A stretch of DNA of 64,000 bases from Pseudomonadota bacterium (GTDB lineage: Bacteria > Desulfobacterota > Desulfovibrionia > Desulfovibrionales > Desulfovibrionaceae): contig JAHJLB010000011.1 of the NCBI GenBank assembly GCA_018822105.1, positions 1 to 64,000 on the forward strand, given 5' to 3'. Under the pieces are notes generated by a model that saw nothing but the letters and a program-made list of their open reading frames with translations, was not told where the DNA came from and made no database searches. Positions 37,942 through 48,386 of the stretch are shown here, piece by piece. A program made the translations under genes and the position numbers. Position 1 is the stretch's first letter, and the number at the start of each line of letters is the position of its first letter.

Positions 37942-40755
37942 ATGAGCGACTATAAAAGCACCCTCAAGCTGCCCCAGACCGGCTTTCCCATGAAGGCCAA
38001 CCTGAAGCAGAAAGAGCCGGAAACCCTCAAGTTCTGGGCGGAAATCGACGCCTACGGCAGGATGGTGGCGGCCAACGAGGGACGCCAGACCTACGTCCTG
38101 CATGACGGCCCTCCCTACGCCAACGGCCACATCCACATGGGCACGGCCATGAACAAGGTCCTGAAGGACATCGTGGTCAAGTCGCGCAACATGGCGGGCC
38201 AGCGGGCCGAGTACGTCCCCGGCTGGGACTGCCACGGCCTGCCCATCGAGCACAAGGTGGAAACCGAGCTCAAGAAAAAGAAGAAGGACCTGCCAGCGGT
38301 GACCATCCGCAAGCTCTGCCGGGACTACGCCCTCAAGTTCCTGGACATCCAGCGCAGCGAGTTCAAGCGCCTGGGCGTGCTGGCCACCTGGGACAAGCCT
38401 TACAAGACCCTGGACCCGGCCTACGAGGCCGCCACGGCCCGGGAGCTGGGCAATTTCATGGCCAAGGGCTCGGTGGTGCGCGGCAAGAAGCCCATCTACT
38501 GGTGCTGCTCCTGCCACACCGCCCTTGCCGAGGCCGAGGTCGAGTACGCCGACCATGCCTCCCCGTCCATCTTCGTGCGCTTCCCCCTGGCCGACAAACG
38601 CGTCAAGGAGCTGCTGCCCCAGGGCGCCAAACACGACCCCTCGAAGACCTTCGTGGTCATCTGGACCACCACCCCCTGGACCCTGCCGGACAACATGGCT
38701 GTGGCCGTGCATCCGGAGTTCGACTACGTCTTTGCCGAGGCGGCGGGCAACCTCTACCTCATGGCAGCGCGCCTGCTCGCTCCCTGCGCAGAGATCTTCG
38801 GCTGGGACGCGCCCAAGGTGCTGGCCACCGTGCCGGGCCTGAAGCTGGAAGGCCTGGAGGCCAACCACCCCTTCTACAAGCGCAAGTCCCCCATCATCCT
38901 GGGCGACCACGTGACCCTCGAAGCGGGCACCGGCTGCGTCCACACCGCGCCGGGCCACGGCCGCGAAGACTATGAGGTGGGCCTGAAATACGGGCTGGAA
39001 GTGTATTCGCCGCTGGACGACGCCGGCCGCTTCCTGACGGACGTGGAGTTCTTTGCGGGCCTCAACGTCTTCGAGGCCAACCCCAAGGTCATTGAGAAGC
39101 TCAAGCAGACGGGCAACCTCATCATCCAGGAGCGCATCACGCACTCCTATCCGCACTGCTGGCGTTGCAAGGAGCCGGTCATCTTCCGCGCCACCACCCA
39201 GTGGTTCATCAGCATGGAGGCCAACGACCTGCGCAAGAAGGCCCTGCACGCCATCCACGACGAGGTGCGCTGGATTCCGGCCTGGGGCGAGGAGCGCATC
39301 GCCAACATGATCGAGAACCGCCCGGACTGGTGCATCTCGCGCCAGCGCAACTGGGGCGTGCCCATCGTGGCGCTCATCTGCGAGGACTGCGACGAGGCCT
39401 ATTTCGAAACCTCCTGGGTCATGAGCATGGTGGAGCGCTTCGCCGCCCACCCCACGGGCTGCGACTACTGGTTCGCGGCGGAGCTCTCGGAGATCGTTCC
39501 CGCCGGCCTGGCCTGCCCCAAGTGCGGCCGCAGCCACTGGCGGCGCGAGACCGACATCCTGGACGTCTGGTTCGACTCCGGCACCAGCTTCGCCGCAGTG
39601 CTGGAGCAGCGCCCGGAGCTGTCCTGCCCGGCCGACCTCTACCTGGAAGGCTCGGACCAGCATCGGGGCTGGTTCCACAGCTCGCTTCTGGCCTCCGTGG
39701 GCACGCGCGGCATGCCACCCTACAAGGCCGTGCTCACCCACGGCTACGTGGTGGACGGCGAGGGCCGCAAGATGTCCAAGTCCATCGGCAACGTCATCGC
39801 GCCCCAGGAGATCATCGACAAATACGGCGCGGAGATCTTGCGCATGTGGGTCTCCGCGGTGAACTACCAGGAGGACGTGCGCATCTCCGACGAGATCCTG
39901 AGCCGCCTGGTGGACGCCTACCGCCGCATCCGCAACACCTGCCGCTACATCCTGGGCAATCTGGCGGACTTCGATCCCGCAGGCGACATGCTGCCCGCGG
40001 ACAAGCTGCTGCCCCTGGACCGCTTCGCCCTGGACCTGGTGGAGCGCCGCCACAAGACCCTGGCCCAGGCCTACGAGGAATTCGAATTCCACAAGGTCTA
40101 CCACACCCTGCATGGGCTGTGCACCACGGACCTTTCGGCCTTCTACCTGGACATCATCAAGGACCGGCTCTACGTGTGCACAGGCCACGAGCGGCGCTCG
40201 GCCCAGACCGTGCTCTGGCGCGCCCTGCTGGTGATCCTGCACGACATGGCCCCGGTGCTCAGCTTCACGGCCGAAGAGGTTTACGGCTACCTGCCCGCCA
40301 CCAGCCGCCCCGGCGGGGACAGCGTGTTCTCCATGCGCCTGCCCGAAGGCCCGGCGCCCATGCCGGAGCAGGCCAGGCAGACCTTTGAGCTGCTCCAGAC
40401 CATCCGCGGCGAGGTGACCAAGGCCATCGAACCCGTGCGCAAGTCCGGCGGGGTCGGACACTCCCTGGACACCCACGTGACCCTGCACGTTTCCGGCGAG
40501 GCGGCCAACGCCCTGTCCACGCCGGGCCTGGACCTCTGCGAATTCCTCATCGTGTCCAGGGTCAGCCTGGACGAGTCCGGAGCTGTTCCGGAAGGCGCCT
40601 ATGTGTCCGAGGAGGTCAAGGGGCTCGGGGTCTCCGTGGCCAAGGCCCCTGGGGAGAAATGCCAGCGCTGCTGGCGCTATGAGGAGAATCTGGGTTCCCA
40701 CGACGAGCACCCGGAGATCTGCCCGCGCTGCACGGCAGTGGTCCAGGGCCTGTAG
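37942..40755 (+). CDS. ileS: isoleucyl-tRNA synthetase
   Basis: [22 protein letters not shown] (HIGH region), [12 protein letters not shown] (KMSKS), C-terminal Zn-binding [12 protein letters not shown]...CPRC. Confidence 0.96.
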   Translation: MSDYKSTLKLPQTGFPMKANLKQKEPETLKFWAEIDAYGRMVAANEGRQTYVLHDGPPYANGHIHMGTAMNKVLKDIVVKSRNMAGQRAEYVPGWDCHGLPIEHKVETELKKKKKDLPAVTIRKLCRDYALKFLDIQRSEFKRLGVLATWDKPYKTLDPAYEAATARELGNFMAKGSVVRGKKPIYWCCSCHTALAEAEVEYADHASPSIFVRFPLADKRVKELLPQGAKHDPSKTFVVIWTTTPWTLPDNMAVAVHPEFDYVFAEAAGNLYLMAARLLAPCAEIFGWDAPKVLATVPGLKLEGLEANHPFYKRKSPIILGDHVTLEAGTGCVHTAPGHGREDYEVGLKYGLEVYSPLDDAGRFLTDVEFFAGLNVFEANPKVIEKLKQTGNLIIQERITHSYPHCWRCKEPVIFRATTQWFISMEANDLRKKALHAIHDEVRWIPAWGEERIANMIENRPDWCISRQRNWGVPIVALICEDCDEAYFETSWVMSMVERFAAHPTGCDYWFAAELSEIVPAGLACPKCGRSHWRRETDILDVWFDSGTSFAAVLEQRPELSCPADLYLEGSDQHRGWFHSSLLASVGTRGMPPYKAVLTHGYVVDGEGRKMSKSIGNVIAPQEIIDKYGAEILRMWVSAVNYQEDVRISDEILSRLVDAYRRIRNTCRYILGNLADFDPAGDMLPADKLLPLDRFALDLVERRHKTLAQAYEEFEFHKVYHTLHGLCTTDLSAFYLDIIKDRLYVCTGHERRSAQTVLWRALLVILHDMAPVLSFTAEEVYGYLPATSRPGGDSVFSMRLPEGPAPMPEQARQTFELLQTIRGEVTKAIEPVRKSGGVGHSLDTHVTLHVSGEAANALSTPGLDLCEFLIVSRVSLDESGAVPEGAYVSEEVKGLGVSVAKAPGEKCQRCWRYEENLGSHDEHPEICPRCTAVVQGL

Positions 40756-40765
40756 GGAGTCCGGC

Positions 40766-41281
40766 ATGGACCAGCGACTCAAGACCGCTGCGCTTTTGGC
40801 CGCCGCCATCATCCTGCCCGACCAGGTCACCAAGGCGGTGATCCAGCAGAAATACGCACTGTGGTCCTCGGAGTCCGTCATTCCGGGCTTCTTCAACATG
40901 GTGCACGTGCTGAACAAGGGCGCTGCCTTCGGGTTCCTCAACAGCCCGGACACCAACTGGCAGATCTGGTTCTTCGTGGCCGTGACCTGTGCCGCCGTGG
41001 GCTTCATCTACTACCTGCTGACCACCGCGAACCAGGGCGACCGCTTCTTCATCTGGGGGCTGGGGCTCATCCTGGGCGGGGCCCTGGGCAACCTCATCGA
41101 CCGCCTGCGCACCGGCTTCGTCGTCGACTTTCTGGACTTCTACATCGGCACCTACCACTGGCCGGCGTTCAACGTGGCCGACATCGCCATCTCCTGCGGG
41201 GCCTTTGCCGTGCTCATCTCCATGTACCAGCAGAACCGCCGCGCCAGGCCGACACCCGCAAAGCCGACGGCGGTGCAGTAG
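40766..41281 (+). CDS. lspA: lipoprotein signal peptidase II
   Basis: VIPGFFNMVHVLNKGAAFGFL...GGALGNLIDRLRTGFVVDFLDFYIG...FNVADIAISCG. Confidence 0.95.
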   Translation: MDQRLKTAALLAAAIILPDQVTKAVIQQKYALWSSESVIPGFFNMVHVLNKGAAFGFLNSPDTNWQIWFFVAVTCAAVGFIYYLLTTANQGDRFFIWGLGLILGGALGNLIDRLRTGFVVDFLDFYIGTYHWPAFNVADIAISCGAFAVLISMYQQNRRARPTPAKPTAVQ

Positions 41282-41304
41282 TTTTGCAACCAAGGGAGCG
41301 TTCC

Positions 41305-41529
41305 ATGTTCTTCTCCATGCCAGACCTGTCGCCGCTGCAGTGGACCGCCATCCTTGGCGGCGCCGCCCTGTTTGTCGGCGTCAGCTGCTACAGCATCCAC
41401 GACGCGCTCAACCGCGACTTCGGTTCAACCAACGCCAAACTCGCCTGGGTCCAACTCGCCGTGCTTGTCCCCTTTTTCGGCGGCTTGGCCTATCTTTTCT
41501 TCGGTAGAAATAGAGGGAGGAAAATATGA
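41305..41529 (+). CDS. small PLDc_N-like two-TM protein
   Basis: MFFSMPDLSPLQWTAILGG...AKLAWVQLAVLVPFFGGLAYLFFGRNRGRK. Confidence 0.65.
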   Translation: MFFSMPDLSPLQWTAILGGAALFVGVSCYSIHDALNRDFGSTNAKLAWVQLAVLVPFFGGLAYLFFGRNRGRKI

Positions 41530-42434
41530 TGGTTAGATTCTGCCGCAACACCGTCCTCTGTCTCGTTTGCGCCGGGCTGCTTGGCGCATGCGCCACAAAG
41601 AGCGACCTGGAGACCGTCCAGAATCAGGCCTACCGTGAGCGCCAGGAAAACCGCAAGACCGTGCAGCGCCTTGAGGATGACCTCGCCAAGAGCCAGGAGG
41701 CACTGCGCGAGGAGATCCAGAAGTCCACCTCGCCGGTCCAGGCCCGCCAGGCCAACACCTGGGCGGAGCTTGAGGCTCTGCGCGTGCAGGTGGCCAGGCA
41801 GCAGGAGAAGCTCGACACCTTGATCATGAAGTTCAACGCCCTGACCAGCAGCCAGGAGGGCGGACCGAGCCTTGCCGACACGGTCAGGGACGTGCAGAAC
41901 ATCAAGACCGCCCTGCAAAGCCAGTTCGGCCTTGAGCTCGACGGCCCGGCCGCAGCCCACGCCGAGGCCCCTGCGGCCGCGGACAAGGGCTCCTCAAGCG
42001 CCAAGGCCGACAACGCCAAGGCCAGGGACGCCGAACAGCCCAAGGCCGACGTGAAGACCAACACCGCCGACGCCCTGTTCGCCAAGGCGGACGCTGCCTT
42101 CAAGGCCAAGAAGTACGAGGAGGCGCGGCAGTACTATTCCGAATTCGTGTCGGCCTTCAAGAAGCACCCCAACACCTCCCAGGCCGTGTTCTGGGTGGGC
42201 GAATGCGCCTACAACCTCCAGGACTACGGCAAGGCCGTGCTGGCCTACCAGGAAGTCATAGAGAAGTACCCAAAGAGCACCAAGTACAAGCCTGCGGTCC
42301 TCAAGCAGGGCATGGCCTTTTTCAAGATCGGCAAGGACAAGGCCGGCCGCGCTGTCCTGCAGGATCTCATCGACCGCTTTCCGAAGGATCCCGAATCCAT
42401 CCGGGCCAAGCAGTTCCTCAAGCAGCACAAGTAG
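41526..42434 (+). CDS. ybgF: Tol-Pal system protein YbgF/CpoB-like lipoprotein
   Basis: Lipobox LLGACAT, coiled coil, C-terminal TPR ADALFAKADAAFKAKKYEEARQYYSEFV. Confidence 0.85.
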   Translation: MMVRFCRNTVLCLVCAGLLGACATKSDLETVQNQAYRERQENRKTVQRLEDDLAKSQEALREEIQKSTSPVQARQANTWAELEALRVQVARQQEKLDTLIMKFNALTSSQEGGPSLADTVRDVQNIKTALQSQFGLELDGPAAAHAEAPAAADKGSSSAKADNAKARDAEQPKADVKTNTADALFAKADAAFKAKKYEEARQYYSEFVSAFKKHPNTSQAVFWVGECAYNLQDYGKAVLAYQEVIEKYPKSTKYKPAVLKQGMAFFKIGKDKAGRAVLQDLIDRFPKDPESIRAKQFLKQHK

Positions 42435-42471
42435 CCCCGGCTCCCCGGCCGGACCTTCTTTGGAGCACAGC

Positions 42472-42915
42472 ATGACTGAAGACGCCAAGAGCTTCCGCAA
42501 GATCGTCTACCTGTCCTTCCCGCCGGAGGTCTCCGGTCGTCCGGTGGTCTGCAATCTCGCGCTCTTGTTCAACTTAAGCTTCAATATCCTCAAGGCGGAC
42601 ATCAGCCCCCGGCACGAGGGCGCCCTGACCCTGGAGCTGGCGGGACAGGAGGTGGACTACCACAAGGGCATCTCCTATCTGAAGCAGAACGGGGTCAAGA
42701 TCACCCCGGCTTCGCAGAAGATCTTCCGAGACGAGGACCTGTGCATGCACTGCGGCCTGTGCACCTCCCTGTGCCCCACCAAGGCCCTGAGCGTGAACCT
42801 CGACAACCGGCTGGTGGAATTCGATGTGGAGAAGTGCTCGGCCTGCGGCATGTGCACCCGCGTTTGCCCGGTGCGCGCCATGATTGTGGACATGAACGAG
42901 AACGACCTGCGCTGA
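42472..42915 (+). CDS. NIL domain / 4Fe-4S ferredoxin-type protein
   Basis: CMHCGLCTSLCPTKAL and CSACGMCTRVCPVRAM clusters; N-terminal NIL-like domain. Confidence 0.85.
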   Translation: MTEDAKSFRKIVYLSFPPEVSGRPVVCNLALLFNLSFNILKADISPRHEGALTLELAGQEVDYHKGISYLKQNGVKITPASQKIFRDEDLCMHCGLCTSLCPTKALSVNLDNRLVEFDVEKCSACGMCTRVCPVRAMIVDMNENDLR

Positions 42916-42935
42916 AGACGACCGTGGAGAAGCCC

Positions 42936-43667
42936 ATGACCGATGAGACCAGGATCACTCAGGAGCTCATGCAGAAGGTGGCCACACAGATTTCGGCTGA
43001 ACTGCGCGAAGCGCTCACCTCCACAGTGGAGCGCGAGGTCGCCAAGCTTCTCTCCGGCGCGCTGGAGGAGGGGGAGTTCTACCGCCGGGTCAACGAGGAC
43101 CTCCAGAAGGGCTTCAAGGAAATCTACCAGGAGATCAAGCACGCCAAATCGAGCAACGGCCTGCCTGTGCTGAGCGAGGACCCCAGCGAGCTTTTCAGCC
43201 GCGCCTCCAACCAGCTCGACGCCATCCTGCAGACCACGGAAACGGCCACGGTCAAGATCATCGACACCATCGAAAACCTGCAGAGCCTCTCGGACACCCT
43301 GGCCGAGATCGTCCATTCCTTCGCCACAGGCGGCGTGTCCAAGGCCAAACGCGAGAGACTGGCCGAGATCAACGGCGCGCTGGGCCAGGACCTCATGTCC
43401 ATCATGACCACCCTGAGCTTCCAGGACCTCACCGGGCAGCGCATCAAAATCATTATCGAGACCATCAAGAAAATCGAGAAGATCGTCCTGGACGTCTACG
43501 TGACCAGTGAGCTCATGATCAAGGCCCACGCCGAGTCGCCCGGCGGCAAGACCGACTTCAGCCATCTGCAGGCCCAGGCCAAGAGCCAGCTCTCGGAGCT
43601 CCAGGGGCCCCAACTGGACAGCAGCCAGGGTTCCGTGGACGACCTGCTGGCCAGCATGGGCCTCTAG
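42936..43667 (+). CDS. cheZ: CheZ-family protein phosphatase
   Basis: Long helical protein with LSFQDLTGQRIKIIIETIKKIE motif; short C-terminal VDDLLASMGL peptide typical of CheZ. Confidence 0.75.
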   Translation: MTDETRITQELMQKVATQISAELREALTSTVEREVAKLLSGALEEGEFYRRVNEDLQKGFKEIYQEIKHAKSSNGLPVLSEDPSELFSRASNQLDAILQTTETATVKIIDTIENLQSLSDTLAEIVHSFATGGVSKAKRERLAEINGALGQDLMSIMTTLSFQDLTGQRIKIIIETIKKIEKIVLDVYVTSELMIKAHAESPGGKTDFSHLQAQAKSQLSELQGPQLDSSQGSVDDLLASMGL

Positions 43668-43724
43668 GCCCGCCGGTTTCGCCTTGACAGGCGCACGTCG
43701 ACACGGTAGCGAATCATCCCTCAC

Positions 43725-43801
43725 GGGCAATTAGCTCAGCTGGATAGAGCGTCGGCCTCCGGAGCCGAAGGTCGTGGGTTCGAATCCCGCATTGCCCACC
43801 A
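43725..43801 (+). tRNA. tRNA-Arg (CCG)
   Basis: GGGCAATTAGCTCAGCTGGATAGAGCGTCGGCCTCCGGAGCCGAAGGTCGTGGGTTCGAATCCCGCATTGCCCACCA; anticodon CCG. Confidence 0.96.
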
Positions 43802-43810
43802 ATCATTTCA

Positions 43811-43844
43811 AGAGGTTGCGCCAGCGATGGTGTAACCTCTTTCC
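43811..43844 (+). terminator. terminator after tRNA-Arg
   Basis: AGAGGTTGCGCCA GCGA TGGTGTAACCTCT hairpin (two G-U pairs) then TTCC. Confidence 0.6.
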
Positions 43845-44282
43845 ATTTCCTGCTACTCCCTTGCTACCCACCCCATGGCCACAATTTCGCTTCACTCACC
43901 TGGACTGCATCCTATGGAGGAGCGGCCGAGGCCGCACGCACGAGGCGGCGCGGACATCCACGCGACCATCAAGAGTGGGAGGGTGGCGCGGTCTCGGCCG
44001 CCTCCTCTAGCCGCGAGCTTGCGAGCGGCTGCGGGGAGACCGCCTCCCGCCCCCCTCTCCCCCACCCTGTAAGGATTCAAGCCACAAGGTCCCATCGGCA
44101 CACTGGGGATGCATCAATGCCCCTTCGCCTCGCGGGTCCTTTTGGCGAGGGTGCCTCTATGCGGCGCCTACGTGCCTCGAGAGTCGGCGGATTTTTTTGG
44201 AATAGTTTTCGCGGAAAAACGGAAGCCTCTGCCGACGCAACTGCCTACTCTGCCAGCGTAATTCCTGCCGCGCGGGGTGCCC

Positions 44283-45965
44283 ATGTCTAGTGGTGCCCCC
44301 CCGCCAGCGGCCGCCGCCGGAACTGCCCCGGCCTCGCCCGAGGAAATGGCCAGGCGCGTCCATGCCCGCGTGGAGCAGGAGGCCGCAGCTGCTCCTCCGC
44401 CCAAGCCCGCCGAGCCGCTCAAGGACAGCTTCGTGCTTGACTGCCTACGCGCCAACCGCGTGGGCGACGCCATCCTGTTCAACACCCTGCACCGGGGAAA
44501 GTTCATCTACGTCAAGCGCTGGGGCCGGTTCCTGCGCTGGGCCGGGCACCACTGGGCCGAGGACATGGACAATGCCAGTGCCCTGGCCGAGGTCGAGGCC
44601 GTGTGCGAGGAGTACCTGCGCGTCATGGCCAACCTGGCCGACGAAATGGCCGGGGCCGTGAAGGACGAAAAGAAGGCCCTCGAAGCCCAGCGCGAGGCGC
44701 TTCACAAGCGCGTGTTCCTGCTGCGCGACGTGTCCGGCCGCGAGCGGCTGCTGGTCGGCACCCACACCATCCGCGATCCGCTCTCCATCGACAGCGAGGA
44801 GCTGGACAAGCAGCCCTACCTGCTGGCCTTCAAGAACGGCGTGGTGGATCTGCGCAGCGGCTCCTTCCGGCCCGGCCGCCCCGAGGACTACATCCTCAAC
44901 GCCTGCCCCATCGAGTGGGAAGGCATCGACGCTCCCTGCGAGCCCTGGGTGCAATTCCTGCTCTCCTGCCATGACGGCAACGAGGAGGTGGTGGCCTTCC
45001 TCCACCGGCTCCTGGGCTACGGCGTTTTGGGAACTCGGGATGATTCCATCTGGACTGTATTTTACGGGGCGCGGGGGCGCAACGGCAAGGATACTCTCCT
45101 CAAGATCATGACCGCCGTCCTCGGCGGGGAGCTCTCGGGCATCATCCCTATCGAGATGCTGCTCGAAAGCAAGATGCCGAAGAACTCCGCTGCGCCCAGC
45201 CCGGACATGCTGGCCCTGCGCGGCCGCCGCATGGCCTTCGCCTCCGAGGGCGAGAGCAACCAGCGCATGGCCATGGCCAAGATCAAGGCGCTGACGGGCA
45301 ACAGCTTCCTCCAGGGGCGCGGCCTGCAAGATAAGCTCTTCACCACCTGGAAGCAGTCGCACCTGTTGTTCCTGCTCACCAACGAGATCCCGCGCTCCAA
45401 GGCCGACGACGACGCCTACTGGACGCGCTTCTTGGCCGTGCCCTGGAAAATCCGCTTCGTCGACAACCCCACCGCGCCAGATGAGCGCCCGCGCGATCCG
45501 CACATGGAGCAGAAGCTCATGCAGTGCCTGCCGGGCATCGCGGCCTGGCTGGTGCGCGGCGCGCTCGAGTATCAGACCCAGGGCCTGAACCCGCCCGAGG
45601 TCATCCTGGCCTGCGCGCGCGAGCAGCGGGACTCCGTTGACGATGTGGGCCTGTTCCTGCGCGAGTGCTGCGAGCTGGAGCTGGCCGCCGATGGCAAGGA
45701 ACCCGAAACCCGCACCGGCGCCACCGAGCTGCTCGAGGCCTTCAATTGGTGGTTCCACAAAGAGCGCGACTCCTCCTACTCCTACTCCGCACGCCGCTTC
45801 GGCGAGATCATGACCAAGAAGCAATTCCAAAAGAAGAAGTCCAACGGCAACGTGTACCTGGGCGTGTCGCTCAAGGACGACGTGGCCGCCGACTTCCTGG
45901 CCTGGCAGGACGCCTCCGACTCTCGCGGCGAGGACAAGCCCAAGAGGAGGAAGCTCTTTGGCTAG
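44283..45965 (+). CDS. phage D5/P4-type primase-helicase
   Basis: LLAFKNGVVDLRSGSFRPGRPEDYI, FYGARGRNGKDTLLKIMTAVLG Walker A, LRGRRMAFASEGESNQRM. Confidence 0.88.
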   Translation: MSSGAPPPAAAAGTAPASPEEMARRVHARVEQEAAAAPPPKPAEPLKDSFVLDCLRANRVGDAILFNTLHRGKFIYVKRWGRFLRWAGHHWAEDMDNASALAEVEAVCEEYLRVMANLADEMAGAVKDEKKALEAQREALHKRVFLLRDVSGRERLLVGTHTIRDPLSIDSEELDKQPYLLAFKNGVVDLRSGSFRPGRPEDYILNACPIEWEGIDAPCEPWVQFLLSCHDGNEEVVAFLHRLLGYGVLGTRDDSIWTVFYGARGRNGKDTLLKIMTAVLGGELSGIIPIEMLLESKMPKNSAAPSPDMLALRGRRMAFASEGESNQRMAMAKIKALTGNSFLQGRGLQDKLFTTWKQSHLLFLLTNEIPRSKADDDAYWTRFLAVPWKIRFVDNPTAPDERPRDPHMEQKLMQCLPGIAAWLVRGALEYQTQGLNPPEVILACAREQRDSVDDVGLFLRECCELELAADGKEPETRTGATELLEAFNWWFHKERDSSYSYSARRFGEIMTKKQFQKKKSNGNVYLGVSLKDDVAADFLAWQDASDSRGEDKPKRRKLFG

Positions 45966-46235
45966 GTCAACATCCCACAACCTCCCTGCCCGTTTCAACC
46001 ACGCGCAACCCGAAACCCGCCGCAGCAGTAGGGTGGATGAGTGCGCCGGGAGGTTGGGACGTTCCAGCTACATTGTCGCCGCATGCACGTGTATTGCGTT
46101 TACGGTTGCACAATCACGTCTTGTGTCTGTCCCATCCTCCCATATCCAAATTTTAATGAATGAAATTGAGTTTATAAAAGCAAAAGGACTATTGGGACAT
46201 TCTGGGAGTTTGGGATGTTCTTTGAGGGGGCGCGC

Positions 46236-47792
46236 ATGAACCTCCTCGATCTGCTCCGCTCCCGTGGTTTGACTCCTGTCCACGTCTCCGGCGCCAAGGG
46301 CGGGGAGTGGGCCAGCCCCTGCCCGCTGTGCGGCGGCAAGGACCGCTTCCACAGCTTCCCCGAACAGGAGGGCGGGCCGCTGTGCCAGGAGGCCGGAACC
46401 CCCGGCACCTTCTGGTGCCGGAAGTGCGGCGCCGCGGGCGACCTGCTCGAGTACCTCACCAGCGTGGAGAACATGGGCTTTGGCGACGCCTGCCAGGATC
46501 TCAAAGTCCAGCGCAAGGCCCGGCCCCTCACACTGCCCAAGCCGCCCAAGTCCGCCCTGCCCCCGGCCTTCGTGCCCCAGGCCTGGCCCCTGCCGTCCGA
46601 CATCTGGCGCGAACGCGCCGCCCGCCTGGCCGACAAATGCCACAAGCGCCTTGTCTCCGAGCCGAACAAGGCCCTGGACTGGCTGGCCGCGCGCGGGCTC
46701 GACCTGGTCGCCGTGCGCCGCTACCGCCTGGGCTACCTGGTGGAAGAGCCGAGCAAGCGCGGCCCGTCCACCGGCATCTTCCGCAACCGCAAGGCCTGGG
46801 GCCTGGAGCCGCAGGAGAAGAAGAACCCGGACGGAACTCTCACCGTCAAGCACAGCCTCTGGATCCCCCGCGGCATCGTCATCCCGGACTATGTCCCGGA
46901 CGGCTACACCGAGGGCGCGCTGCCCCTGCGCATCCGCATCCGCCGCCCGGACAAGGACGTGGCCGGGACCGACTTCCCCAAGTACCACGTGATCCCCGGC
47001 TCGGGCATGGCCCCCCTGCTCCTGGGCGCGGCCGCCCGCGCCTTCGTGGTGGTGGAGGCGGAGCTGGACGCCATGCTGGTGCACCACCTGGCGGGCGACC
47101 GCGTCGGCGCCCTGGCCGTGCTGACCAACCGGGGCAAGCCCGACGTGGCCGCCCATGCCGCCCTCTCCCGCGCGTTCACCACCCTGGTGGCGCTGGACTA
47201 CGACAAAGCCGGGGCCGAGGGCTGGGCCTGGTGGCAGGACAACTGCCCCACGGCCAGGCGCTGGCCCGTGCCCGCGGGCAAGGATCCCGGCGACGCCTTC
47301 AAGGCGGGTGAGGATCTGCGCACCTGGGTGCTGGCCGGGCTGCCGCCGGTACTGCGCGCGGCCGCGCTGCAAACGCCCGCCCCGCAAGGCCCCGCGATTT
47401 CGCCCGCGCCTGCACCGGCCCCAGCACCGACGCTTTCCGTCGGAGCCCAGCCCGAACCTTTGGGACCCTCGCTTGCTGGCGAGGCCGCGCCCCAGGGGGA
47501 GGGGGCACAGGCCAGGCAGCCGCAGGCCACCCCGCACACCCTGGCCCGGCCCTCGGCTCCTGCGATGACGCGGGAGTTGCGCCAGCAGCTGGTGCGCCTG
47601 GCCGCCTGCATGCGCCGCCACGCCGTGGAGTTCCGTTCCGGGTCCTGGCGCACTCCCGGCCACCTCACCGACGCCCAGGAGGCCACCCTCTGGGCCGACC
47701 TGCTGCCCCTGCTCACCCCGGAGGTTGACCAGCTGCTCCGCGCCCACCCGGCCGAGCTGGTCACCGCCGAGAACCTTTCCCAGCCGCTGTAA
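46236..47792 (+). CDS. phage primase with zinc ribbon and Toprim-like domain
   Basis: PCPLCGGKDRFHSFPEQEG...FWCRKCGAAGDLLEYL zinc-binding; FVVVEAELDAMLVHH...VALDYDKAGAEGWAWW Toprim-like. Confidence 0.85.
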   Translation: MNLLDLLRSRGLTPVHVSGAKGGEWASPCPLCGGKDRFHSFPEQEGGPLCQEAGTPGTFWCRKCGAAGDLLEYLTSVENMGFGDACQDLKVQRKARPLTLPKPPKSALPPAFVPQAWPLPSDIWRERAARLADKCHKRLVSEPNKALDWLAARGLDLVAVRRYRLGYLVEEPSKRGPSTGIFRNRKAWGLEPQEKKNPDGTLTVKHSLWIPRGIVIPDYVPDGYTEGALPLRIRIRRPDKDVAGTDFPKYHVIPGSGMAPLLLGAAARAFVVVEAELDAMLVHHLAGDRVGALAVLTNRGKPDVAAHAALSRAFTTLVALDYDKAGAEGWAWWQDNCPTARRWPVPAGKDPGDAFKAGEDLRTWVLAGLPPVLRAAALQTPAPQGPAISPAPAPAPAPTLSVGAQPEPLGPSLAGEAAPQGEGAQARQPQATPHTLARPSAPAMTRELRQQLVRLAACMRRHAVEFRSGSWRTPGHLTDAQEATLWADLLPLLTPEVDQLLRAHPAELVTAENLSQPL

Positions 47793-47809
47793 TCCAAGAG
47801 GAGGACGCC

Positions 47810-48076
47810 ATGAGTAAGACCTTGCGAGCCGAGATAGCCGCCCTGCACGACCAGCTGCGCGCGCTGCTCGCCCACCCGGAGACCACCCAGCAGGACAAGG
47901 CCAGCATCGTCCTGGCCGGAACCTGCTTGTCCGAGATCGAGCGCCGCCATATGGGCCGCTGGACCCCGGTCAACCCGGCCACCCTGCCCCCGCGCAGGCC
48001 TGGCCAGCCGTACCCGCCCCTGCCCAAGGGCTGGGCGCTCGACTGGGAAGAGCAGAAGGAGGCGGCCAATGCGTAA
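47810..48076 (+). CDS. hypothetical phage protein
   Basis: ORF with GAGGAGG RBS, tightly packed in operon. Confidence 0.6.
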   Translation: MSKTLRAEIAALHDQLRALLAHPETTQQDKASIVLAGTCLSEIERRHMGRWTPVNPATLPPRRPGQPYPPLPKGWALDWEEQKEAANA

Positions 48077-48386
48077 GGACCATCTGACCGGCATCGGCCT
48101 CATTGCCCAGGAGCGCAGCCGCCAGGTCCATGAGAAAGGTTTTTCGTTGGAGCATGACGCCCAGCACACGAGCGGAGAGCTGGCCCAGGCTGCGGCGTAC
48201 TACTGCTGGCCTGCAGCGGACGAGAAGCTCTCCCGCAAGCTGCTTTTCCCCGACGAGTGGGAGTGGCGCTGGGCCAAACGTGAAGGCGACCGGAAGCCCA
48301 CCCTGCGCGACCTTGTGAAGGCCGGGGCACTCATCGCCGCCGAGCTGGACCGGCGCCTTGCAAGTGGCGAGGTGCCCAATGCGTAG
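48069..48386 (+). CDS. hypothetical phage protein (IAQERxRQ...EHDxQH family)
   Basis: LIAQERSRQVHEKGFSLEHDAQHTSGELAQAAAYY...DLVKAGALIAAELDR; pattern common in phage early genes. Confidence 0.7.
   Translation: MRKDHLTGIGLIAQERSRQVHEKGFSLEHDAQHTSGELAQAAAYYCWPAADEKLSRKLLFPDEWEWRWAKREGDRKPTLRDLVKAGALIAAELDRRLASGEVPNA

Noticed and set aside
37915-41007. 1030-aa minus-strand ORF
   Set aside because: Antisense shadow of ileS and lspA
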